Below, in pieces: positions 18,524 to 27,717 of a DNA stretch of 49,051 nucleotides. Made by a program: the position numbers and the translations under genes. Within the stretch, counting starts at the first letter, position 1. Each line of letters begins with the position of its first letter. Source of the stretch: an uncultured Holosporaceae bacterium (lineage in GTDB: Bacteria > Pseudomonadota > Alphaproteobacteria > RUG11792). The stretch lies in contig CAMJRB010000001.1 in NCBI GenBank assembly GCA_946408175.1, forward strand, positions 36,867 to 85,917, in the 5' to 3' direction. The notes beneath the pieces were generated by a model. The model did not search any database and had not been told where the DNA came from. It was given only the letters and a program-made list of their open reading frames with translations.

Positions 18524-19447
18524 ATGAACAAACCTAAGGTTAATTTTAATAATCTTCCATACAGTAATTCTTACACTGATATAGATAGAGATAATACTAT
18601 TATACAAATAGGTAATAGTGACTATTATGAAGATGTATTTAGTAATACTAATGAGAATTTATATATTGAAACTATTTGTGAACTAATTCCCCATTATTCA
18701 TTTAATAATAATATTCAAGTATCAATGAATTATAGAAATGAATTTAATGATAATGTACAACGAATAGCAAAATATAATTTATATGATAATAGTATTATTA
18801 GTATGGAACATGTAGTATCAAGTATTGATATAGTATTACTTGATATTTTGAATAATAGTAAGACTATTATGAATAGTGGTACAATGATTAATGTAAATAC
18901 TAATAATTTTAATAAAAACTCAAATAATATAACAACAGAATGCAATAATAATTCAAATGATATAGATAATAATTTTGTAAAAAATAATGTAAATACTTAT
19001 ACAATTAATAACAATTTAAACACTAATATTTGCAGAAATAATAATATAATTTATACTAAGATTTTTGGCAAACAGAATAAAAATATTTGCTTGGAAACTA
19101 TTGAAAATGATACAGAATATGGAATTAATACTATTAGTAATGCTTATTTATTTGGAGGTAGTTTTAAACCTAATAATATTCAACAATATTTATTTTATAT
19201 AGAACATAATTATAATGAAAAAACTTACATAAGTTTAATATCTTCTGAAGATATTATTATTAATAATAATAAAAATATACAAGTAAGTAAACATATTAAT
19301 AAGGAACAATTAAGTACATTACAAGACGATATAATGAATGGTAAAATAATAATTGATATAAATAATAAACAATATCAATCAATATTATACAATAAAAATA
19401 CATTAATGAGTAACAAAGTTAATATAATATTTAAACAAAATAAGTAA
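18524..19447 (+). CDS. Asn-rich protein of unknown function (307 aa)
   Basis: No signal peptide or membrane segment is visible. The N-terminal half has ordinary hydrophobic spacing (residues about 20-110). A central Asn-dominated stretch (about 125-185) looks disordered. The C-terminal part (about 185-307) regains beta-like spacing (ICLETIENDTEYGINTISNA, FYIEHNYNEKTYISLISSED, KIIIDINNKQYQS). No family recognised. The long uninterrupted frame and codon use like its neighbours make it a probable gene, although no Shine-Dalgarno precedes the ATG. Confidence 0.65.
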   Translation: MNKPKVNFNNLPYSNSYTDIDRDNTIIQIGNSDYYEDVFSNTNENLYIETICELIPHYSFNNNIQVSMNYRNEFNDNVQRIAKYNLYDNSIISMEHVVSSIDIVLLDILNNSKTIMNSGTMINVNTNNFNKNSNNITTECNNNSNDIDNNFVKNNVNTYTINNNLNTNICRNNNIIYTKIFGKQNKNICLETIENDTEYGINTISNAYLFGGSFKPNNIQQYLFYIEHNYNEKTYISLISSEDIIINNNKNIQVSKHINKEQLSTLQDDIMNGKIIIDINNKQYQSILYNKNTLMSNKVNIIFKQNK

Positions 19448-19700
19448 AATACACTATAAATATATAACATTTTGTATACTACAATAAACAAAACATGCAA
19501 TAAATACATAATAACTTAATTGAAATTCTACCATATTTTAAATTATTTGTTAATAAATTGTTACAAATATAAAGATTATTTTAATAAAATTTTTCCATCT
19601 TCTAACTCATCTGTTAGTATATTGTTACGAAATAAACATACCAATAGTGATTTAATACAGGTTTGCAAATTTCCAAAAACATATATTAGTAAGTAATTGC

Positions 19701-19738
19701 TGGTCGGGAAGAGCGGTTCTGTGCTTTGCACAGCCCGG
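19701..19738 (-). pseudogene. Truncated copy of the tRNA-Pro 3' end joined to a hairpin
   Basis: Seventeen bases at 19700-19716 are identical to 19766-19782, the acceptor 3' half, CCA and part of the T-arm of the neighbouring tRNA-Pro. Instead of the rest of the tRNA, the copy continues into CTGTGC-AAA-GCACAG, a perfect 6-bp hairpin, and then CCGG, which could pair with the acceptor's CCCG. It is not a functional tRNA by the usual criteria. It could be a decayed duplicate or a tRNA 3'-end repeat of the kind left by integration. Confidence 0.6.
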
Positions 19739-19766
19739 ATAAAACAAATATCTTAAATAATGTCAC

Positions 19767-19843
19767 TGGTCGGGAAGAGCGGATTCAAACCGCCAACCTC
19801 TAGTACCCGAAACTAGTATGCTATCAGATTGCACCACTTCCCG
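19767..19843 (-). tRNA. tRNA-Pro(CGG)
   Basis: A complete minus-strand tRNA with encoded CCA. The acceptor CGGGAAG/CTTCCCG has the C1-G72 pair typical of bacterial tRNA-Pro. The D-arm is GTGC/GCAT. The anticodon stem CTAGT/ACTAG encloses loop TTCGGGT with anticodon CGG. The T-arm is GGCGG/CCGCT. It decodes CCG, a rare codon in so AT-rich a genome. Confidence 0.93.
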
Positions 19844-20456
19844 ATGACAATTATATTCTAATATATTTCAAGATTCTTATCAATTATAAATCATATATAT
19901 TTTGTGAAAGTAATACATAATCTAATATATATGTTTTTTTAATTCCAATAGAAATTGTATGAAAGTTGTTATTATAACATCATTATTTTACTTGGTGTAT
20001 TGTATTACTTTTGTAAAAATGCATTATTTCTTAGTGTTAAGCGAATAATGGTTGTAAAATAAAACCTATTTATAATTAATATTATGATTTATTCGAATGT
20101 AATAATAACATTGAGGCTTTAACAATTAGTTTTCTAATCTAAATAAAATACTATTTAAATAAAAAAATATAGTTCTAAATCAATAGTTAATTATATGAAT
20201 TCAATCCATATGTTCCAAATAATTCTTTTTATTAATTATCTGTTCATATAGTGCTAATTCCATATATTATCATTTGGTATCTGTTGATAATATGTAAATT
20301 TTGGATATGCGCAATATTGATTAAACTATAATGCACTAATAGTATCCACAACAATAAATATTTAGATTTGTTAATACAATTTACCATAAGTTTATATTAT
20401 ATATTAACAGTTTTGTATTATATTAAAATATTTTCATTTAGTTTATAAAATTCCTA
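19844..20456. other. Non-coding stretch between tRNA-Pro and the MFS promoter
   Basis: No coding frame or RNA gene was seen in these 613 bases. The sequence is A/T-rich, with no hairpin stronger than expected until the promoter palindrome at 20460-20490. Confidence 0.45.
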
Positions 20457-20490
20457 TTGACTGATTACACAAATATTTTGTATAATCAGT
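20457..20490 (+). promoter_or_regulatory. Promoter overlapped by a 31-bp near-perfect palindrome
   Basis: TTGACT (20457-20462), an 18-nt spacer and a consensus TATAAT (20481-20486) form a strong sigma-70 promoter upstream of the MFS gene. The 31 bases 20460-20490 are an inverted repeat with 14-bp arms, one mismatch and a 3-nt centre. The outer arms are ACTGATTA and TAATCAGT, the inner ones ACAAA and TTTGT. The palindrome covers the whole spacer and the -10, the ideal place for a repressor operator. Confidence 0.6.
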
Positions 20491-20594
20491 ATTGGTGTGT
20501 TTGTATTGTTTCACATCTTATACATTAGCTTTACATGTTTCTTACTAGTAATGATGTATAACTATTATTTTATATTTTTTTTGTGAGGAGATTT

Positions 20595-21851
20595 ATGGAG
20601 AAAATAAATGCTAAATCACAGACAGCAATACTATCAATAGCTATTTGCTGGATGTTCTACCTATTTGGATGTTTATCTAGAGTTGAACCGGGTGTATTAG
20701 TTCATGATTTGATCCATGACTTTTCACTAAATGCTACTCAGGTAGGTTTCATTGTATCAGTAATGTATTGGTCTTATAATGGAATGCAAATACCTTGGGG
20801 AATAATTTTAGATAAAATTGGTTATAAGTTTGTTATAACTGCTTGTTGTTTTATATGTTCCTTGGGAGTATTAATATTTGGCATTGCTAGTAGTGATGTA
20901 CAATTAATGATTGGAAGATTTCTAGTAGGATTAGCTTCATCAGCTGCTTTCTTAAGTTGTGGTAAAGTAGCCTCTGAATTATATGGAAAAAATAAATATC
21001 CATTATTTATGGGAATAGCTACTTGTATGGGATGTTTGGGCAGTATGCTAGGAAGTACTGCTTCATCATATTTAGCAAAATGGTATGGTTGGAGAAGTGC
21101 AACTGTTGGTATAGCCGTATTTGGTATTATATTAGGAATATTAGCATTTTTCGGATTAAGAACTAATAAAACTAATAGCACTGTAGAAAAACCAAACGTA
21201 GATATTTTAAGTGGACTAAAGATGTTAGCTACTAATTATAATGTTTGGTTAATAGGATTCTATGGAGCTATGTCTTATTTACCAGTTAGTTCTATAGCTG
21301 ATTTATGGGGTACATCATTTATGGAAAAAAGATTTGATGTACCTACTCAGCAGGCAGCTATACTACCTTCACTTATATATATAGGATTCGGAGTTGGTAG
21401 TGTAGTTTCAGCTATATTTGCAGAAAAGTGGAATAGTTATAAAAAACCGGTAATAATATTTACAGTTGGATTAATATTAACTATGTGGTTAGCTATTTAT
21501 AATAATTCAATAGGATTTTTATCTTGTTTAATATTATTCTTTATGGCAAGTTTCTTTGCAGGAGCTGATACTTTAACTTTCTCTATGTGTTATGGACTAG
21601 TACCTAAAGAATTCGCAGGTATATCTAGTGGCTTTAATAATATGATACTAATGATGGGAGGATTATTTTTCGATCCTCAATTAGGAAAATTATTAGATAC
21701 TTATAGAGCTGGTAGAGTAACAGCTGAAGGTTTACCGTTTTATGACTTGACAATGTATAGACAAGCATTTGTATGGGTAATAGTAGCTATATGCTTGTCA
21801 TTATTGGCAGTACTTTTTATAAAGGACAGTAAGCCCAATAGTGCAGCTTAG
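20595..21851 (+). CDS. MFS transporter
   Basis: A 418-aa polytopic membrane protein of the major facilitator superfamily, with about 12 hydrophobic segments. The loop 2-3 signature is IPWGIILDKIGYKFVI, and GRFLVGLASSAAF follows in helix 4. The N-terminal half (RVEPGVLVHDLIHDFSLNATQVGFIVSVMYW) resembles organic-anion or phosphate-ester-type MFS carriers, but I cannot name the substrate. The start is at ATG 20595 because GAGGAGA precedes it by a few bases; the GTG at 20583 would include that site in the coding sequence. A promoter/palindrome (20457-20490) precedes it and a terminator (21899-21930) follows, so it is a single-gene unit, probably regulated. Confidence 0.92.
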   Translation: MEKINAKSQTAILSIAICWMFYLFGCLSRVEPGVLVHDLIHDFSLNATQVGFIVSVMYWSYNGMQIPWGIILDKIGYKFVITACCFICSLGVLIFGIASSDVQLMIGRFLVGLASSAAFLSCGKVASELYGKNKYPLFMGIATCMGCLGSMLGSTASSYLAKWYGWRSATVGIAVFGIILGILAFFGLRTNKTNSTVEKPNVDILSGLKMLATNYNVWLIGFYGAMSYLPVSSIADLWGTSFMEKRFDVPTQQAAILPSLIYIGFGVGSVVSAIFAEKWNSYKKPVIIFTVGLILTMWLAIYNNSIGFLSCLILFFMASFFAGADTLTFSMCYGLVPKEFAGISSGFNNMILMMGGLFFDPQLGKLLDTYRAGRVTAEGLPFYDLTMYRQAFVWVIVAICLSLLAVLFIKDSKPNSAA

Positions 21852-21898
21852 TATTATTAATAATTATTATTTTAGATTTACATTTTAAATAGGTTTAT

Positions 21899-21930
21899 AG
21901 AGTGTTATTTATAGCACTCTTATTTTTATA
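21899..21930 (+). terminator. Rho-independent terminator of the MFS gene
   Basis: A 9-bp stem (21899-21907 with 21912-21920, one G-U pair) with the tetraloop TTTA is followed by TATTTTTATA. It lies 48 nt after the MFS stop codon. Confidence 0.7.
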
Positions 21931-22282
21931 TATAGTACTAATTACATGAAGAATTGTTTTTTGTAATTTCACAATTATTATATTTAATCTTTTTAATATT
22001 TAAATATTTTTTTTGGGTTTATATATTTTTCAGATAAATTGGATTCTTTATTACATGAATGGGTAGTTATACTGCAAATATACAGTTTTATAGTTATAAT
22101 ATGATTATATATAAATATCGTTATCTTACTTATATTTGAGCACTATTTTATACAATCTATCTATAAATAAAAATTAACTATAATTATGTATAGAAAATTG
22201 TTATAAAATATAATTGATATTAAAGTTTATTTAATAAAATTACTATAGTATATAATATAAGAATTATATTTGGATTTTAAAA
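21931..22282. other. Non-coding stretch upstream of the MarR-like gene
   Basis: About 350 A/T-rich bases without a coding frame or RNA gene. They presumably hold the promoter of the regulator at 22283, but I cannot single out a convincing -35/-10 pair. Confidence 0.4.
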
Positions 22283-22738
22283 ATGCCAATTGAACAAAAA
22301 GATTGTGTAGAATTTGCTACCTTAGCAGAAATAGCTTACCGTACATTTTTATCTTTGCTAAAAAGTGAATTGGAAAATGCTACTGTAAATGACATTAGTC
22401 CAACACAAGCATTTGTATTATTAAATATAAATGATAATAAAATAACTATGGGAGATATAATACAGAAAGGGTATTACGCTGGTTCTAATGCTTCTTATAA
22501 CTTAAAAAAAATGTATAAGCATGGATATATAAATCAATTTCAATCTAATTATGATAAAAGAACACAATTTATTAATATTACTGATAAGGGCAAACAATTA
22601 TTAGATATATTGAAGCCTAAAATACAAGAATATGCAAAATTATTAGAAAATAATACAAAAGAAAGAATAAATTTAGTTAAAATAAACGGTAATATAAGAA
22701 CTATAAGTAATCAGTTGAAAAGTAGGATAGTAACATGA
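22283..22738 (+). CDS. LdtR-like MarR-family winged-helix regulator
   Basis: A 151-aa transcriptional regulator. The core runs PTQAFVLLNINDNKITMGDII then QKGYYAGSNASYNLKKMYKHGYINQFQSNYDKRTQFINITDKGKQLL (about residues 41-115). It matches the alphaproteobacterial LdtR/MarR pattern in which GYY-x-GSN-x-SYNLKKL is the recognition helix and DKR-x4-I-x-LT-x-KG the wing. In Liberibacter and rhizobia, LdtR controls an L,D-transpeptidase and stress genes; that is known for the family, and the target here is unknown. It lies between the MFS transporter and pepA. The palindromic MFS promoter (20457-20490) is a possible target by inference. Confidence 0.85.
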   Translation: MPIEQKDCVEFATLAEIAYRTFLSLLKSELENATVNDISPTQAFVLLNINDNKITMGDIIQKGYYAGSNASYNLKKMYKHGYINQFQSNYDKRTQFINITDKGKQLLDILKPKIQEYAKLLENNTKERINLVKINGNIRTISNQLKSRIVT

Positions 22739-22838
22739 AACATAAAATATAACTCTATACTCTATTAGATATTTTTGTTTAAATAAACTTGAAAATTGTT
22801 TATAATAAAATCAGGTAGTAGTATATTTTATAACTAAT

Positions 22839-24350
22839 ATGGATATAGATATTGATTTAAGTGAAAAAATGGAAAAGTGGGCTAGTTCTGTTGAATTTAA
22901 AGAGTCCCATAATTTGCTATTAAGTGATGTAATAGTTATTGTTACTCATGATAATGACTTATCTTTCGTAGAAAATACATTACAAGATATAAGTGTTAAT
23001 AAAAGTATTACAGAATTGGCTAAAAATTTGGAATATGGACAATCTAACCGTTTTAATTTTATATTAAATAATAAATTAAAGGAAGTAATAATAATAAGTG
23101 CTGGCAGTAGAAACGTATTAAGTAAAGCTGATGTTGAAAAATTAGGAGGATATATATATTCTAAAATAGAAACTGATAATGCTAAAGTATCAATAGTTAA
23201 TAATATAGAAACTATAGATTTTGAGGACACTGCTGCTCTAATTACTTCTGGTATTATATTAAAATCTTGGACTTTTGATAAGTATTTTACCAAAAAGAAT
23301 AATTGTAAGGTTAGTTCTATAACTTGTGTCACTAATTATGTGCAAATAAATGAATATAAATATAAAATATTACTAAGTATAGATGATTGTGTATTAAATA
23401 CTAGAGAAATGGTTACTGAGCCAGCTAATGTTATGAACTCAGAAAAAATAAAAGATATAGCTAAAGAATTAAAAGAAATAGGCGTAGAAGTAAGAGTAAT
23501 TGACCAAAAGGAAATGACAAAGATGGGAATGAATGCATTACTAGGCGTGAATAAAGGCAGTGATAATCCTCCTTATACAATTGTAATGGAATATATGAAT
23601 GGAGAAGATGATGGTAATATAGTAGCTCTTGTCGGTAAAGGAGTAACCTTCGATGCCGGTGGTATTTGCATAAAACCCGCTAATAGAATGTCTGAAATGA
23701 AAGGAGACATGACTGGAGCCGCAGTTGTTTTAAATACTGTTAATTCTTTAGCATTACAGAAATCTAAAGTTAATGTAATTGGAGCTATAGGGGTAGTAGA
23801 AAATGTTATTTCTAGTGGAGCTCAGAGACCAGGAGATGTAGTGCAAGCAATGTCCGGTACCACTATAGAAGTGGATAATACTGATGCTGAAGGAAGGTTA
23901 GTATTAGCTGATGTATTATGGCATGTTCAGGAGAGATATGGTCCTAAAGTAGTAATAGACTTTGCTACTTTGACTGGCGCTATACAAGTTGCCCTTGGAC
24001 ACGAATTTGCTGGTTATATGTGTAATTCTGATGAATTGGCTCAGCATTTAGAAAAGGCTAGTAAAAATGTAGGAGAAAAAATATGGAGATTACCACTTCA
24101 TAAATCCTATGAACCTGATATAAAATCTGATATAGCTGATATAAAGAATGTCGGGTGCGGTAGAGGTGCTGGTAGTATTACAGCTGCTATGTTCTTACAA
24201 CACTTTATAAAGAAGACTACAAAATGGGCACACATAGATATAGCTGCCACTGAGTGGGATAGTAAGGATCGAGCATTGTCTCAAAAGGGAGCAACTGGAT
24301 TCGGTGTGCGGTTGATGAATGATTTTATAAAAAATTTATTTAAGAGATAA
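22839..24350 (+). CDS. pepA: Leucyl aminopeptidase (M17 family)
   Basis: A cytosolic dimetal aminopeptidase that releases N-terminal residues from peptides. The 503 aa match the family. The C-terminal catalytic domain holds VGKGVTFDAGG (K267, D272), IKPANRMSEMKGDMTGAA (K279, D290) and the family signature NTDAEGRLVLAD (D349, E351, R353). All lie a constant three residues before the E. coli PepA equivalents. The N-terminal domain is present, so it is full length. It is followed by dnaN 57 nt downstream on the same strand, probably co-transcribed. In some bacteria PepA also binds DNA; nothing here shows that. Confidence 0.97.
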   Translation: MDIDIDLSEKMEKWASSVEFKESHNLLLSDVIVIVTHDNDLSFVENTLQDISVNKSITELAKNLEYGQSNRFNFILNNKLKEVIIISAGSRNVLSKADVEKLGGYIYSKIETDNAKVSIVNNIETIDFEDTAALITSGIILKSWTFDKYFTKKNNCKVSSITCVTNYVQINEYKYKILLSIDDCVLNTREMVTEPANVMNSEKIKDIAKELKEIGVEVRVIDQKEMTKMGMNALLGVNKGSDNPPYTIVMEYMNGEDDGNIVALVGKGVTFDAGGICIKPANRMSEMKGDMTGAAVVLNTVNSLALQKSKVNVIGAIGVVENVISSGAQRPGDVVQAMSGTTIEVDNTDAEGRLVLADVLWHVQERYGPKVVIDFATLTGAIQVALGHEFAGYMCNSDELAQHLEKASKNVGEKIWRLPLHKSYEPDIKSDIADIKNVGCGRGAGSITAAMFLQHFIKKTTKWAHIDIAATEWDSKDRALSQKGATGFGVRLMNDFIKNLFKR

Positions 24351-24407
24351 TATAGATTTTCTTAAAAAATACAATATTTTTATGAAGTAAATAAGTAGGT
24401 TAGACAA

Positions 24408-25910
24408 ATGTATGTGTCAATAAAAAAGGAATTATTAGTTAAAACTTTAGCTCATGCTAATAGGATTATAGAAAAGAGGCAGGCTAGTCCTGTCTTTGGT
24501 TGTGTATTATTTGATGCTAATAATGATTATATAAAAATAACAGCTACTAATATGGATATGACTATTATTGATATAATTGCCTTTAATCCCGCAAATTGTA
24601 TAATTAATGAATCTGGTACATATTGTCTACCTGTGAGTTTATTATATGAGATTAGTAAGAAATTCAGTAATAATAGTAATATAGTATTGCAAAGTAATAT
24701 TAATACCAATGAAATAAAAATCACTAATAATAAAACTAGTTTTTCAATACACTATATAGATAGCAGTTCTTTTCCTCCATTGGAATTAATAAATGATAAT
24801 AATGATTATATAGATTTCCAAATGAGGACTGAAGATTTAAAAAATGCTATTGATATAACTAAAGTTGCAATGTCTCAGGATATTATTAGAACTCAATTGA
24901 ATGGTATATATATACATTATAATGAACAAGATAATACTTTGAGATTTGTTGCTACTGATTTGTTCAGGATATCATGTACTAGTATAAATGCTCCTAAGAA
25001 TACTAATAATATAAAGCCAGTAGTAATTTCTAAAAAGACTGTAATGGAATTATTACATATGTTGTCAGACATTAATAAAAATGATATAGTAAATATTAAA
25101 ATAAATGAAAAGCAAATAATACTAGAAGCTAATATTAGTAATGATATTAAATCAATATATAGTTCTAGAGTAGTTACTGGTAGTTTTCCAGAGTATAAAA
25201 CAGCTTTAGAAATTAATAATAATAAATTGTTAGTAGTTAATGTCAAGGATTTTATTAATGCTATTGATAGGGTTGATACAATAGTGTCAGATGTTTCCAA
25301 TTCTATACAATTAAATATTAATAATAATAAATTAACTATAAGTGGAGTAAGTAAAGAATTAGGAAGTGCTATTGAAGAATTAGAGTGTAAATATTATTGT
25401 AATATAACTGCAAATCAAAACAATAGTGCTGATATAAAAAATAGTAGCAATACGTTAGAAGATTGTACTATGCAGGATAGTAATTATGATGTATTAATTA
25501 ATAATGAAGATATATTAAATGATAACGAATGTGCTTTGCATAATAACGATGATATATTAAATAGTGATTATCAATCAGAAGATTATGATTGGAATTATAA
25601 TAGTGATTCTGACATGAATATAAGTAATGAAGAACAATCTGGAATAGATTCGGACTATAGTGCTAGTAATAAGGAAATAAATAATAGTACAGACGGTGCT
25701 ATTCCTAGTAATAGTGAACACAATGAATTTAAAATATGCTTTAATAGTAAATATCTTTTGGAACTAATAAAACCCATTAGTACAAATGAAGTATATATGT
25801 ATCTAAATACTAGTGTATCTCCAACTATAATAAAACCTGATCCTAATAAAATTGATGGTACATTATCATTAGTATCAGTAATAATGCCAGTAGAAATAGT
25901 GCATAACTAA
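24408..25910 (+). CDS. dnaN: DNA polymerase III beta subunit (sliding clamp) with a large insertion
   Basis: The ring-shaped processivity clamp of the replicative polymerase. All three domains are recognisable: I (1-125; ANRIIEKRQASPVFGCVLF), II (about 135-262; ATDLFRIS, then SRVVTGSFPEY) and III (about 275-500), ending with the family's MPVEI-type C-terminus. The protein is 500 aa against the usual 365-380. The excess is one block, about residues 331-439, inserted between the strands KELGSAIEELECKYY and FKICFNSKYLLELI of domain III. It is almost only Asn, Asp, Ser and Glu, with a short internal repeat (NNEDILND / NNDDILNS). Everything else is intact, so the clamp should still close and bind partners. 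The block must loop out of the ring. Confidence 0.96.
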   Translation: MYVSIKKELLVKTLAHANRIIEKRQASPVFGCVLFDANNDYIKITATNMDMTIIDIIAFNPANCIINESGTYCLPVSLLYEISKKFSNNSNIVLQSNINTNEIKITNNKTSFSIHYIDSSSFPPLELINDNNDYIDFQMRTEDLKNAIDITKVAMSQDIIRTQLNGIYIHYNEQDNTLRFVATDLFRISCTSINAPKNTNNIKPVVISKKTVMELLHMLSDINKNDIVNIKINEKQIILEANISNDIKSIYSSRVVTGSFPEYKTALEINNNKLLVVNVKDFINAIDRVDTIVSDVSNSIQLNINNNKLTISGVSKELGSAIEELECKYYCNITANQNNSADIKNSSNTLEDCTMQDSNYDVLINNEDILNDNECALHNNDDILNSDYQSEDYDWNYNSDSDMNISNEEQSGIDSDYSASNKEINNSTDGAIPSNSEHNEFKICFNSKYLLELIKPISTNEVYMYLNTSVSPTIIKPDPNKIDGTLSLVSVIMPVEIVHN

Positions 25911-26124
25911 TATTGATATCATTCTTATAATAAATAATATTTGATTGAATATTTATACTATATTATAAATATATGCGAAGATTTTGAACAATACTATTTA
26001 GAGTTTAGCATTATTTATTATATATTTTCTATGTTTTAATATTACATTAATTATATACATAACAAATTTTTAATTTTTTATATGATAAAATATAAAGAGC
26101 ATTGTTGTTGATATATAAAATATT

Positions 26125-27270
26125 ATGAAAATTAATACAATCTATAATAGTATAGTTTTATTTTACTTGCATGCTTTTTGTCTATTACTGTGTTTTCAAA
26201 TAGAAGATTGTTATGATGTTAAATTACAGATGGGACTTTGGGTTTTCAGTCATACATCTGCTTATTGGGATTTATTATTAGAAATGTTATATTTGTCACC
26301 TTTTATTTTATATTACTTTTTCAAGAAACAAGAGGATACAGAATCAAATAATTTCGATCAAATATTCAGATTAATATTATCTATAAGTTTATTATGCATA
26401 GTAATAGCGCAATTAACTAATTGCTGGAGTAATATACTATATTCCGATTTACCTCTAAAACCTGGATTATTATGTATAGGAGTAAATATATTAGCTTTAG
26501 CATTGTATTACTTATGGATTTATACTCAGCAGAAATTTCCAACAACTGAAAAAGTTAAACTAATAAGAATTTGTACTATAGCTTGTGTATTAATACAATT
26601 AATATATGGTTTTGTAATAACTAAGACTTATGCTCCATTTGAAAGAATGAGATTACTGGATAATGAGCAATCTTTGTGTTGGTGTGTCAATAAAATACAA
26701 GCTTTCAACTGTGATAGAGTTAATAGTATTGATTATATTATTGATAAAATTCCTGATAAGAAACATAAGAAAAATATAAAGCAATTCATTAAAGATAAAC
26801 GATTAATTTATGAAAAAATAAATGATAATAAGTATAAAATTTCTTGGAAGCAATATTTAAGCAAAGAAGAAAAAGATAGAATTACTAGAAATAAAATATA
26901 CATAGATAATGAATTTTATGATAAAAATGAAAAAATTATAGAAATCAAAAAAGAAAATGAAAAAAATAAAACAAATACAAAGGATATAAAACAAAATATC
27001 AATAAAAAGCCTAAAATAAAATTAAATAAAGAAGAAGCAGAAGCTATGAAAAAGTTATTAAATACAGTAGATAAGAATCACAGGAAAACTATTGAACCAA
27101 TGCTAGAACAATTCGATTTAGAGAATATAGAAATAAAAGATGATAAGAAAATAACACTAAAACTAAGTAATGAAGAACTAAAAGCTCTAAGTAAATTCTT
27201 TGATAAATTAAGTGATAATAACAAGAAAGAATTTAAAAAATTAATGGAACAAACTCAATTAATAATATAG
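26125..27270 (+). CDS. Membrane protein with repeated basic C-terminal domain, unknown function (381 aa)
   Basis: Five hydrophobic segments lie in the N-terminal half (about residues 6-26, 50-66, 82-98, 114-132, 148-166). A soluble, strongly charged, Lys-rich region of about 200 residues follows, probably cytosolic. Near the end two copies of a roughly 35-residue helical repeat occur: LNKEEAEAMKKLLNTVDKN (from 300) and LSNEELKALSKFFDKLSDN (from 347), each continuing into a second helix with a KxxxxPM/KKLMEQ motif. No family recognised. The gene stands alone between dnaN and murG, with long A/T gaps on both sides. Confidence 0.8.
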   Translation: MKINTIYNSIVLFYLHAFCLLLCFQIEDCYDVKLQMGLWVFSHTSAYWDLLLEMLYLSPFILYYFFKKQEDTESNNFDQIFRLILSISLLCIVIAQLTNCWSNILYSDLPLKPGLLCIGVNILALALYYLWIYTQQKFPTTEKVKLIRICTIACVLIQLIYGFVITKTYAPFERMRLLDNEQSLCWCVNKIQAFNCDRVNSIDYIIDKIPDKKHKKNIKQFIKDKRLIYEKINDNKYKISWKQYLSKEEKDRITRNKIYIDNEFYDKNEKIIEIKKENEKNKTNTKDIKQNINKKPKIKLNKEEAEAMKKLLNTVDKNHRKTIEPMLEQFDLENIEIKDDKKITLKLSNEELKALSKFFDKLSDNNKKEFKKLMEQTQLII

Positions 27271-27717
27271 TACAAGTATAGTCAATTATATTATATAATA
27301 ATGTAGTTTAATGTTTGTTTTATAAAACAAAAATAAATAGTAAAGTACTTAAAAAATTTTAATAAAATGTTAAAATATTACAATAATAAATCATGGCGAT
27401 ATTTCGCAAATGATATAAAGTCTATGAATTTAGGATATATAAAAGTCATAAAATTTTATAGAATATTTGTTTGATTTATTAATAAATATATTGTAAAATA
27501 TTATAAATATCTTATAGTGTACTTTCACTATATTAATAATATTACTTATGTCATTCTACGTAAATTTTATTAGAACCATATTGCTATTTGTAATAAATGC
27601 TAAAGATAAATTAAAGCACTAGCTATTTTTTATTAATTGCTGTATGACATTTGACAAAAGATATATTATGCTAAAAAATTAACTTAATAATATAAATAAG
27701 GTTTTATAAACTGCAAG
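27271..27717. other. Non-coding stretch before murG
   Basis: No coding frame or RNA gene is visible in these 447 A/T-rich bases. I saw no convincing promoter pair or terminator. Confidence 0.4.

Noticed and set aside
19580-19700. Minus-strand frame continuing from the truncated tRNA copy (LLIYVFGNLQTCIKSLL then RNNILTDELEDGKILLK)
   Set aside because: It is open for about 50 codons but has no start codon with a ribosome site and no recognisable family; chance reading cannot be excluded.
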